NCBI GenBank assembly: GCA_032173965.1
Contig: JAVUNC010000019.1
Coordinates: 9,349,234-9,413,233, forward strand
Source: Sitta carolinensis
Lineage: Eukaryota; Chordata; Aves; Passeriformes; Sittidae
Direction of reading: 5' to 3'
Length of the DNA: 64,000 nt
Every line of letters begins with the position of its first letter. Position 1 is the stretch's first letter. Of this stretch, positions 12,764-23,500 are shown piece after piece. The position numbers and the translations under genes are program-made. Under the pieces are notes generated by a model. That model was not told the origin of the DNA, did no database searches, and was given only the letters and a program-made list of their open reading frames with translations.

Positions 12764-12822
12764 AACTGAGCTGGGAGAGTGGATACATAGGACCCCCGGT
12801 CATCGACACATCCGACTTGTGA
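12764..12822 (+). CDS. Candidate 3'-terminal coding exon
   Basis: Seen: a pyrimidine-rich tract ends in CAG at 12761-12763. The next 59 bases hold a two-base split codon and 18 codons, LSWESGYIGPPVIDTSDL, then TGA at 12820-12822. Three CpGs fall in about 20 bases (12796-12815), unusual in this AT-rich, CpG-poor region and compatible with selection. Known: a C-terminal S/T-x-hydrophobic sequence (here Ser-Asp-Leu) is the class I PDZ-ligand pattern found on many neuronal membrane proteins. Inferred: this could be the last exon of a large-intron gene on the plus strand, with most of the gene outside the window. I do not recognise the protein. The exon is short and such combinations can arise by chance, so confidence is low to moderate. 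Confidence 0.35.
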
Positions 12823-13004
12823 GAAGTGTGTGATAAGAGAGAGCACGGAAATGCAGCGATTTATGTCACATGTGCCCTCATTACTGACAGGATCCATGCT
12901 ACTGCAGCGGCACCAGGGCTAAAAGCTTTTTAAAAATTATTCTCCTTTCTACATTTTGCTTTCAATGCCAATATTTTAAAGTTCATTTAAGGAATCAAAT
13001 TAAA
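12823..13004 (+). other. Possible 3' UTR of the terminal-exon candidate
   Basis: After the stop the sequence stays GC-moderate with several CpGs to about 12915, then becomes AT-rich. An ATTAAA hexamer, the commonest variant poly(A) signal, lies at 12999-13004. In AT-rich DNA such hexamers are frequent, so this depends on the exon being real. Confidence 0.25.
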
Positions 13005-14566
13005 AATATTTTCTACTATTACATTTAGAAATTTTTGTATGCCCCCTCCCCGCCCTTTCAGCTTCTGTGGGTGTATTTATTATTTAGTGATTTGAACAAT
13101 ATTTTTGTAGAATATGTTCAGCCTGTTAGTTGCCTGTCAAACCTTTGCTGAGTATTTTCTGTCTGTCATGCTTGTGTTTATGATCACTGAATCCATGTTA
13201 ATATTGGTTTAGCAAGGAGGTAACAGATGTGTCAGGCAAGAGGACTGCGAAAGATTCTGGATAATTAGAGCGAAAATTTTAGTTGTTGGTATTAAAGTCC
13301 AGAAACTGTCAAAATATTTGCAACTTGTGGATCTAATTCCTGAGTGCAAAACAATTACAAACATAGTCTGGTGCTTTAAGTTAGAAAAATAATGTTTTTA
13401 TTTAACCATATTATTACCTTGAAGTGAAGAGCTAGACTATCTGATATCAAAAAGTATTAACTTAAATAACGTATTCAATATTTACTTATGGATAAATACA
13501 TAAATGAAAATAAAGATGATATCTAGTGATTAAAGACACTGAATTGAATTTTCATGTGATTGGAATGTTTCATGTGATAAATATAAATATTTTTCTGGAT
13601 TTGCTATAGGACTACAGTGTAAGTCTGGAAGAACACAAGTTATTTCCTTAGTGTGCAAGACTTCCAACTATAAATTGGTATCCCAGGATTTGCTTTCACA
13701 GTTTTAATTTTAAACTTTTACTAGAATTAGAATTAGAATTGCAGCCATCAAGCACGATAGCAAAATTCTCACAGGTTTCCTGAAGTAACAATGGGCACCA
13801 TGTTAAGAGGTTTGATAGTTATACATGTTTGAATGTCTGAATTTAATTGTGATGTAAACAAGTTAAAAAACCAGTGACTTATTCCTTACATATAAAAATT
13901 ATAGTTTCACAATTAGACAGTTTGAATTTCTAGTCACCTTTGCATATTATATAAGTTTAGAATAAGTTGTTTGGGCATGATATGAGTGTATTTCCAGAGA
14001 ATTATCTTTCTTTTTTCTGTCTTATTATGCACTTGATAACTCATTTATATTCAAGAACAGCTTATTCTCTGTTCAAAATGTCATTATTTGTTAAATTCAA
14101 TTATATATTAAACTGATCCATTACATAAAAAATAAATTCAATGTTATGTAAACCTGGAATTATAGGTTAACAGACTGTTAATTAAGCACTATAATTCTAT
14201 AAAAAACATGTACTTGAGGGACAAAAACCCCAAGAGTACCTAGTGAAGAACTGTAAAAAACATATTGAAAAATATTCCCCCAAAGTAGAATTTTAAACAT
14301 TACTGCAATTTTTTGAATCTAATATTATTCAGTTTCAGCCTTTACATATTAAAAATATTAAACCTTTGACACTTTTATTATTACTGAAGTGCTTGAATTT
14401 TATTCTTCTTATGCAAAATATCAGAGCTTTCTAAGCTTCAATATCAACAAAGTCAATACTACTAATCAAAATAAATATTTAGCAGAAAATTCTTGTAGCT
14501 GAAGAATTTGTTTCTGTACTTTTGAGTCCCGTAGTGCTTGTGTACTGCTGATTTTGGTGATTTTGT
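13005..14566. other. AT-rich unique DNA, no gene
   Basis: Strongly AT-rich with no open frame of note. The only repeat seen is a three-copy TAGAAT hexamer at 13722-13739. Confidence 0.55.
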
Positions 14567-14624
14567 CACAGAATCATGATATGGCTTGGGTTGGAAGGGA
14601 CCTTAAAGGTCATCTTGTTCCAGA
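14567..14624 (-). mobile_element. CR1 LINE, short 3' tail
   Basis: The plus strand reads 'cacagaatcatgat' then 'gggttggaagggacctta' and 'ggtcatcttgttccag', the reverse complement of the CR1 3' terminus. Fewer than 60 bases are recognisable. The pattern is among the most distinctive in bird genomes, so identification is secure despite the length. Confidence 0.85.
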
Positions 14625-15310
14625 GCTGCGTTCTTTTCTCCAGAGAGAGCCAGGGCAGCTGGGGAGTTTCCAGTTTCTCACACTCCGCTCTTCCCTCCCC
14701 AGCCATGCCCCCAGCCATGATGTAGGTGACATGGAACAGAAAAGTGATAAAAACTTAACCCCCTCCTCTCTTTAACCAGGACTGAGCCGAAACAGGTTAT
14801 TATTGTTGTTGCAAAGCTGACTCAACCGCCAGTCCTAAGTCATGCTCAGACTATAGAAAGTTCCCAAGAAAATCCCCTTTGCTGCCAGTTCAGAGCAAGT
14901 TCAGTGCTGGGAACTCTGAGCTAAGCTAGCCATCTCTCATAATATAAAATGTATTCGACAGAGAATTCACCCGGTGTTTTGCTGAACGCTGGTGTTTTTC
15001 TGAGCACTGCAGACTCTTCCTTACAGGCTCTCTGAAGGTCGGGTACAGGCAGTTTAGCACTGGGCTGCCCCAGACTACTAAGTCCTGTAGAGAGACAGAA
15101 AATGATGTCTCAGCCCTGGGTCTGCTTGTCTGGGTTTAATAGGCAAACTGCATTCACACAGCTTCCTGTTTGCTCTGCACCATGACCCAGACCCTCAAAA
15201 GGAGCCCAGCTGCTGAAGTGTCATTGTCGCTAATGCCAGTGTAATGGAATTGCTCTTAAGTGCTGGTGTGAAATTTCCCCAGGGCTAACTAGTACTTAGC
15301 CCATGACTAC
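14625..15310. other. GC-moderate block, possible non-coding conserved DNA
   Basis: Richer in G and C than its surroundings and without recognised repeats. A GCTGACTCA element at 14816-14824 fits an AP-1 core plus half of a MAF recognition element. Frame 14554-14775 (73 codons) starts in the CR1 tail and is not credible as a gene. Enhancer function is only a suggestion from composition and one motif. Confidence 0.3.
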
Positions 15311-17998
15311 ACGGCAAGTCTTTAAAACCTATTGGCATAAGCTGCTTTGAAAGTGCAACAAATAAGCTGAAAAAAAGCTACGCAAAAAGAAAAGTACGTC
15401 TGAAATGCAGGAGTTGTTTCAGTCTGATCTTACAGCCAGTGGGATGTCCAAAAACCTGCCAGAGACTGAGAACTAACAAAGATGAAAGCACATTATTGGG
15501 AGGGTCCCAGTGCTGCTATGAAGTTAAACTGTGGCATAAAGGATCCCCAAAGAAAAAGACTGCTAGTAGACATTAGAAAGGCCAAGACAGGTTGAGCCAG
15601 ATTTTCCTTCAAGGGACTACACTGAGAAGCCTTGGGCTATGCTGAGTGTCTCCTTGGTAGAAACTTTAGAGGTGACACATGCCCATGGTCTTTGTCAGTA
15701 TTACAGCACTCCAGTAAAGTGGGGAATAAGAACTGCTTACTTATCCTGCATGCCACAGTGTCTGGATTTCTATATTGCCTGTCTCAACGATGCTTGTTAT
15801 TTAATAGCTGACACCTACTTACAAATTTTCTGTATACACATTGCATTTACTGGCAGATTTTACTAAAGTAAAATTTACACTTGTCCATTTTTTTCAGTCC
15901 TGTATTTTCTTTCTTTCCTCAGGCACCCATAGAGTTCCCCATAATGGTCCCCAAGGTTGAAGGTAAATTGCTGTAAATGGGTTTGCATTTCTTTTGCGAT
16001 TATTGCTTCATCTAGGTTGTTCCGTTTTCGTCAGTGGTCTCCCATGTACCTTGATTTTCCTTAATCCCTTTGTATGACCACCCTTTGCTTTGAGGAAATG
16101 AAACCTTGAAGACAAAACCAACACATGCAAGGCAGTATTTCTCCAGTAAAGTTTCATCAAACATGCCACTAACTTGTGCAGTTGGAAGTACAGCTTGATT
16201 GTTGCACTGAATTATTTAGATTTTTATTACATAAAATTGAACAAATTATACAGACTTCTCTGCTTCAATTAATGATGGTATTTTATTTTAATGTCTACCA
16301 TCGAGACCACATCCTTATTCTCAAGAAGTGTTCCAAGAATCCTCTAATTAGGTAGGGAAACTGATAAAGCTTTTTAAACAAAGGAATTGTAGGTATATTC
16401 TCTTGTCTTTGACTATGCCTGCACGAACACATATTGTAAACAACATTTTACTTTATGTCAAAGCAGGTTTCAGTTATAGTTTTCTAGATCTAAGAAGCAG
16501 CCATGTTTTTTGATTTCTTGCATCTTCTCTGGAATTTTCCTTTCTCTTATTCTCAGTTATTTATTGATTTTCATTACTAACCCCTAAGTGCCTTCAGAAT
16601 TATTGTCATACTTATGTCTTCTGATAGTAATTTCTTATCAAATCTTCAGCTCCATAATTCTATAAAATGTCTTCTTTTTCATAACAATATGCTAATTCAT
16701 GTTCAAAGTATTGTACCCTGCAATCTGTTTCATAGTTTTCCATAAGCATTTTCTTTTGATTCAATCAATTTATTTTTCATCACCTAGCAACCTCCAAATT
16801 CAGAAAACAGAAATGAATGTGCAACAGATATTTTATTAATTTTCAGCTCATTGTCAGAGGCAATTTTACACTGTCCTGAGATGAAATTAGAAAGTTAGAG
16901 TTTGACTTTGAATAATATATTTATCAGGGAAGATTTTATTCCACTGGGGTTATGGTTCATCAAATGAATTTGTTTGCAGTTCAGCAATCACCTGAGATAT
17001 TCTTTGAAAGTTCAGAACAGCTGTGTTTCTCATCAGATTTGGCTGATAGCACATTTGGTTTCATTCATAATAACCTGAAGAAAAAAAAAATTGTGTCTTT
17101 ATTCTTAATCTGCCTACACATTTAAAAGGAGTTTAAATTAAGTATTCGTGTACTATATGAAAGAAAAAAAAAAGAGGAAGATGGTCTTGGAAAACAGAAC
17201 AAAAATCATTTATTACTCAGCACCAGCCTTATGTAGGATCATTTGTGGAATTCCAAGTTTAAAGACAATAAGACACTTGTAAGATATTTGTAAGGTAGAA
17301 GCAGAAGGTTACGAAGCAGAATTATGATCTTTATATGGAATTTGAAAATTCCCAGTGGAATTTTATGTGAGAAAAGAACTCTTTAGTCAAGGCAATGCTT
17401 CCATTTTAATTTTAAAATAAAATTTTTTTAGATTTTGCACACTTTGTCAGTTGTACAGTTGTCAGATAGTTTCTGTAGGGGCTGTTTTAACACAGCCGTA
17501 CAGACCTTCAGGAGAAGAATTCAAAAGATGACAGCATACAATTCTCTGTACTGCATTCATACTGCAAGATCAGATAATTGTGAACAGTGGTCAAGAGAAT
17601 GATACACCAGAAGAAGGGATTTCTTCAACAGATCTGGAATTCTTCCTCTGGCACAGGTCTGACTGTGCATGAGATTTACTTGGCAGACCATGATAGCAGT
17701 GGTTGCACAGGTGACCCTGTGGATTTGGTTGCCTTTCTCAATTTTCTCTTGAAAAATATATGAGTGCATTTTTAGAGCTCTGTGAAAGGAAAGCCAACTC
17801 CAGTTTTATAACCTATTAGCCTTAAGTAGTTCAAATCTGCATCTCCTCTCTGCCCAATCCTAGGTTTGATGGGTTACACTGCAAGGAAAATTTCTTTTGT
17901 CTGCTTTTTAAGAATGTGCAGCTGAGATAGAACAACATTTTTAACTGGTTCCCCATCTCAGGAAGGGTAAAGGGTTTTTCACTCTCTGCCATTGGACT
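15311..17998. other. AT-rich unique DNA, no gene
   Basis: No interspersed repeat or gene is recognised. Frame 15639-15866 (75 codons, plus) is cysteine- and tyrosine-rich but without a family match. Frame 17557-17769 (minus) is equally anonymous. Confidence 0.55.
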
Positions 17999-18040
17999 TA
18001 AACAAACAAACAAGCAAACAAACACCCCCAAAAAAACAGG
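17999..18040. repeat. (AAAC)n tract
   Basis: Tandem AAAC/AAAG units, including 'aacaaacaaacaagcaaaca', run into 'cccccaaaaaaa'. Simple sequence of the same A/C type as at 11111, 21411 and 36059. Confidence 0.85.
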
Positions 18041-19353
18041 AAGATAAAAAAGAGAAAGGGAAGAAATTATTGGAGAAATCATCTGAAAATGACTAGTGCA
18101 TGCCTAGATGCTTAATGGCAAATTAAGGTTTTGGGTACTTGTTTCTGTTAAAATACTGTTTTCAAGATCACAGTTCTTTGGTCACCCCATCCATGTGGGC
18201 TTTTATAAACACAAGATGATGGGTCTGAAATATTCACAGACTTAGGAGATGATGTGGTCAAAGGGTTTTTGTCCCTCAGGCTGGCAGTCTTCTCCCCAGC
18301 CCTCAACCTTCGTCTGCTGGCAGGCTTTTGTGGGCTGTAGTCCCTGTGCTCCACACAAGCAGTCTCAGGTTCTGCAAAAGCCAACCCAAAGGTTAATATT
18401 GACAGGATTTATGCCTTCCCAGGGTGTTTTGACAGGAGCAGATAGGGCAGTGGCTGCGCTTCAGGCTCTGGCCATCCTGAGATGGTGGTTTTACCTGGAG
18501 CACAGGGATGGCTGAGGAGGTGGCCTGGGGACAGCAGCCACCAGGACAGTGTGCCTCCCTGCCAGCAATGACGTTTTTCTTTCTTTTTTTCTGGTCTCTC
18601 AGCTTTAACAGTGCTGGTAACAGCTGTGTCTCAAGCAGGCACTGTAGTGATTCTACCACGAACCAAAATAGCTGTTGCTGTGATTGCCAGTTTGTGTGGT
18701 CTCTGAAATCCTGAATAACAGACAGCATTTTGAAAAGGTCAGCTCCTCACTGAGGAAAGAATGTGGATCATAAGATGAAAGAGACTGACTTTGTACATTT
18801 GGTGCATGATGTTAATCAATGCTTCATAATTTATTGATTTCTACTACAAAAAAAATCCCCTCAGTAATGTGTCTGTCTGCAGCTGGTTTATTTTGTATTT
18901 GGAGGTTATGGGACTCTATCATCATGAGAAGTCCTCTTCCTTTTTCACTCACTTGACAGAATTAAAACATTAGAGTCACTTACACCATCTTTATTTCACT
19001 CAGGAGATGCATTTTATGAAGGTAACACCTAATTTTAGCATAAATGAGCACCCAACATCATTCATAAAACTGAAAAAAAAAAAAAAAAGTTTATCAAGTG
19101 TTTGTTTTTGTTTGTATGTTTTTCATGTTCCCAACCTGTCATTTAGTGGTGATAGGACTAAACAGAGGCAAGCGAGGAAAGCAAATTTAGCTGTGAAGCC
19201 CTGTCAGTGAACTTTTCATTTTATTCATCAGAATAATATATGTTCTGTCATGCATCTGTAGCTTCACTGTTAATTCATTATTTTTTTGCCTGACTGATTT
19301 CATTGCATCATTCAAAAAAAAAAAAAAAGATGGACAGGTCATATAGGTGACAT
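18041..19353. other. Unassigned, GC-richer 18.2-18.7 kb
   Basis: Between about 18170 and 18715 the sequence is GC-richer, and frames are open on both strands (18249-18515 plus, 18393-18728 minus, 18508-18714 plus). They overlap in antisense and show no known domain. Poly(A) runs of 16 (19073-19088) and 15 (19314-19328) bases follow. No gene call is justified. Confidence 0.5.
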
Positions 19354-19380
19354 ATAGTCCATTGTTCATATATGGACTAT
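19354..19380. repeat. Perfect 9-bp inverted repeat
   Basis: ATAGTCCAT (19354-19362) and ATGGACTAT (19372-19380) are exact inverse complements around a 9-base spacer. Stem extension stops immediately outside the arms. It lies 25 bases after an A15 run. It could be chance or the remnant of a small hairpin element. Confidence 0.8.
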
Positions 19381-20111
19381 TATATACAAGCATAAATTAC
19401 AGTATTGGTAAACAACCTTACAAATGATTTTAACCTTTCCAAATAAGATCACACTGTGGAACTTCTGCGGACATTCGGAAAATCAATATTTGGAAGATTT
19501 CAGTCAGCATCTACTATTTTTCAGATTTTCAAAATGTTCCTTGGCAGCTCCACAAACAATTCGCTTTTAGAGTTCTTAATATTTTGCAAACTTTTTTGGT
19601 TGCATTCTGGGAAATGTGGTCTTTTGAAGCATGAATTTTTTAGAGATGTGTGGATACTTCAGGATCACACCATTCACAATTAAGGCACATCAAGTTTTGT
19701 TGATACAGAAACAGAGAAAATTAATGCAACATTTTTTCCCCCTCATCAATAGTTAATAATAAAGAAAACGCTTAGCTATATCCTATTTTCCTAAGAAAAG
19801 CCATCTGTTCTTTGAGTTGGATGGGTTGCCTCACTGCCCCGTTCTTTGACAACCTGCTAAATGATCTGAATAAAGTAAAATTTTGGGTAAAGTCCACCAG
19901 GATTATTTGAGAATAATATTTCTAAGAAAAAGACTCAAGCATGCCTGTAAATACCCAGTCACAGAAGACCTAGATGAAATACTTGGAATCCTAGGGCAGA
20001 GACAATATCTTAGCTCCATGTCTAGAGCTACATGTGTCAATGAGCTGATTTATGTGTTTCTTTTCACATTGGCCTCTGTCTTTGCATTATATCTTCAGCA
20101 GGAATATTTCT
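19381..20111. other. AT-rich unique DNA, no gene
   Basis: Only anonymous short frames (19456-19683 and 19883-20236, plus strand). Neither shows a recognisable domain. Confidence 0.5.
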
Positions 20112-20165
20112 TTCTCTTCAGTAACATATGTTTATTCAGTAACATTTCTCTCTCTTCAGTAACCA
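20112..20165 (+). repeat. Degenerate repeat of TTCAGTAAC
   Basis: The nonamer TTCAGTAAC occurs three times within about 50 bases, twice preceded by a TCTC run. A small decayed tandem repeat. Confidence 0.6.
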
Positions 20166-20466
20166 CTTCAGCTATCTTCCTTGATTTTTCATTTTTCTGC
20201 TTTATTCTGTCCACCACCTTTCTTAGATGGTCATAAAGCAAGAAAAAATTACAAAATGTCCTTCCAGTATTATGTTATTCCTGCACTCAGTTGTTTAATA
20301 ATGTCTTGTATTTTTACCTTATGAGTGTTTATTTCCCAGATATCTTAAGAATTTTTTTTTTTTCTAAACTGTTTTGGTGAAGAATTTTGAATGGAAAAGG
20401 TGTTTGCTTTAAAGAGTCAGATTCATGAATACTGCTGTTCTTCCTCAGCTCCTGCTTCTGCAAATA

Positions 20467-20509
20467 CAAACACCCACACACAAACACAGACACAGAGACT
20501 CACACACAA
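20467..20509. repeat. CA-rich microsatellite
   Basis: Interrupted CA dinucleotides ('cacccacacacaaacacaga' and onward). It gives an artificial valine/cysteine run in the minus-strand frame 20423-20731. Confidence 0.8.
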
Positions 20510-23500
20510 TATTTTTAGCGTACTCTTTTGGCCACTGTTCTTACTAGAGCTGTAACTTGTAAATCTGTGACCAGGCTTGAGCTCATGCAGAAGCAAAGTC
20601 TTCTCTCCATTCCCTCTGACACTGTCATTGCATGGTGATGACAGAAACAAATTCGTCAGCTTATGGACAAAGAAGAAATCTTGCTCTTGGCAACTTGTCA
20701 TCCTCACAGATTCTCCGTTACATTTTGACAAATCTTGGCTGAGTGTGGGAGTTCCGTATGAAATGCTGCCTAAATTAGTCTGGCAGGTACAACAGATGTG
20801 TTCATCAGGAGTCCTTTCTTTCTTTCCTGCAGTAAATTAAGACACGGCAGCTTGAGATCTTAAAGAGAAACGTGCCTCTGTGATGGCTAAACCCATTCGA
20901 ATTTACACAAGATGGATTAAATCTTTGATTCTACCAAGTTGAAGAATATAGTTAATAGCTCTGCAAGTCTTTTCTTCAACTACCTAACTTGTTTTGAGAG
21001 TTTTACCTTGTTTGGTCCTCACATTGTGTACTTTTGCTGGCACTTATAAGTTCATAAGACTTGTACCTGAAACTCATACAACTGGCTGAGTTTTATCTGC
21101 TGTTCACCATGTTGTAGTTTGCAAAAAATCTGCTAAAACCTTGTAAAATATTCATAAGAGTAACAATTTCTGAGTAACTGCAAAAATCCCCTTGGTCTCA
21201 GCTGCAAATATATGGGGTCAATATGCTCATCAATAATAAATAGGTACTTGTGTCCCCTAAAGTTATTCAAATAATAGTAGGTAAACTGATCTTCAATGGC
21301 TAGGGTGGCAGTCTATTGTTTTTGAACATTTACCTATATTTTTCATGACTATTAATATTGATATGAATGCTTAAACCAGAATTTCAATTAAGCATTTTCA
21401 CAGTTGAGGGAAAAAAAAAACAAACAAAAAAACCCAAACAAACCGTGAAGACACATATTATTATTATGTGAAAGTCATAATTTTGAGACAAAAGAAAATA
21501 ATGTCTGGGATTATTACTGGTCTTTTAAAAGATATCAGGGTGATTGTAGCCTAACCCATTGTGCAACTATGCAGAGCATAACAGATGATCCTTTGTGATT
21601 TGCCATCATCTCACAGAGTACAGTATAACCTTCATAACTGACATTTTGCTAATCCTCATTCTTTATGAATCTGCACAAAAACATTGGCAGTGTTTTCACT
21701 TCCAGTGAGCAAAGATTTAAGATTAGGAAAAAGTGCTGAGAGAATGATTCACTATCTTTAGAATATGCACTTAGTAGGATAAAGTACATTATTAAATAGC
21801 TGACATGTGTGACATACGTCCTTATTTTCTGTTCTGCTTTCATGCCTGATAAATTTCTAAGCTTGGTAAAATATCTGGACAACTTAGTAGGTATTGAAAT
21901 TTTAAAACTTTTACCACAAAAAATTCTTCATTCCTCAATGCAGAATCCAGGCATAAACTGGATTCAAGCTTTTGGAGGTTATTGTCATGTGTGCTGTTGT
22001 GGTACATGAGCTGCACAGTGCATCTGCTGGATCACAAATTATAGTTGAAATTATTCATGAGAGTCCTCTTTTTTAGTCTTACAGTAAAAACAACTTCTAG
22101 ACAATTGTGGGTGATTTGATTAGGAATCTCTGCTTGCAATTATTTTTACTGGGAGGGATTTTATGGATAATTTTTTTCCCCCTGCAAATATTTTTGGATA
22201 TTGAAACCAGTTGATTTTAGGACCTCTAAATTCCATTTCAGGATGGGATTGTCTGGAATTCTGAGAATTTGTAGGGGCTCTTAGTTAAAATTAAAAGGCA
22301 CAACTGAGTAGCGTGCAGATTGAAATTACTACTCCATTTCAATTTGAGAACAGTCCCTTATTATAGAGAAAAATATCCTACAAAGTGATGTCAGATCATA
22401 ACTTTCCTGCACCCTGTCTGGTTCACCTGCCTTCACAGCCCCCCTCATCCCTCTACTGCTTCCTGCATATTTTTACTGTACAAATGCTCTCAGGAATGCT
22501 ATTCTGGATTTCAAACATTAAATAGAGTTTAAGGTTTAAAACACTCGAAGTTGCAGATTTTGGAGGGAGAAAAGCAAGGTGCTGTGGAGAGAGAGTTGTC
22601 TAAATGTCAGCAAACATGAGCATTTCTATTTGTTACAGTCAAAAGCAATTAATGTTGTTTTTTAAACTCTCAAGAGATCACTCAGGCTTGCTTGTTAATT
22701 ATGGTCAGGGATCTGTGGTATGCTTGCCTGCAAAATACTCCTTGAAAAGAGTATTTGGGGAGTAAAGACTGTTATAGTTTATGTCAAAATAAATAAAATA
22801 TATCCAAATAAAAATACATACAAAATAAAAAAATACATAGAAATTATATGTATAGTTACTAATGACCATGTGATCACCCTTAAAATAAATACAGTTCATC
22901 TTTTTTTTTTTTCCAGAACAGTTGAAAAATATGTAAATTACAGTTGAATTCAAACTTGTCTTATGTTAGGAAATTGCTTACTTAGATATTTTTATATCAA
23001 GTTCATGAACTTTATAAGATTTGCTTTACCAACTCTCCAAGATAACTAGAACAGAGTGTACTACAATCATGAATTGTTGGTCAAATCAAAATCTGTATAG
23101 CATTCACCCAGACTAATCCCAAAATTGTTTCTGAATGAATCAATTTATTGAGAGTATGTGTTTCTATTCTTAGATTTTGCTTAAAAAGTTACCTCATTCA
23201 ATGATGAATTATTCACTCTTTTAAGAACAAGACATACCTTCCTCTTTTATTTGGAATCTTATAGAAAGGTACATGTAATAACAATCTCATGTGAAAATGT
23301 CCACATAGCATTTTTTTGATATTTATATTCTTTTCTAAGTCTCTGGGTAGATACATGACCTTTTCACAATAATATCTAGCACTATGTTAACTTTTCAGCA
23401 TTTGAGAATTGCCTTCCCCAATGTTTAAAGAGAATATACGTGTTGCAATCTAAGTTAAGCATGTTCTATTTTTTTTGTCATCTCTCAGAAGTCAGAATAA

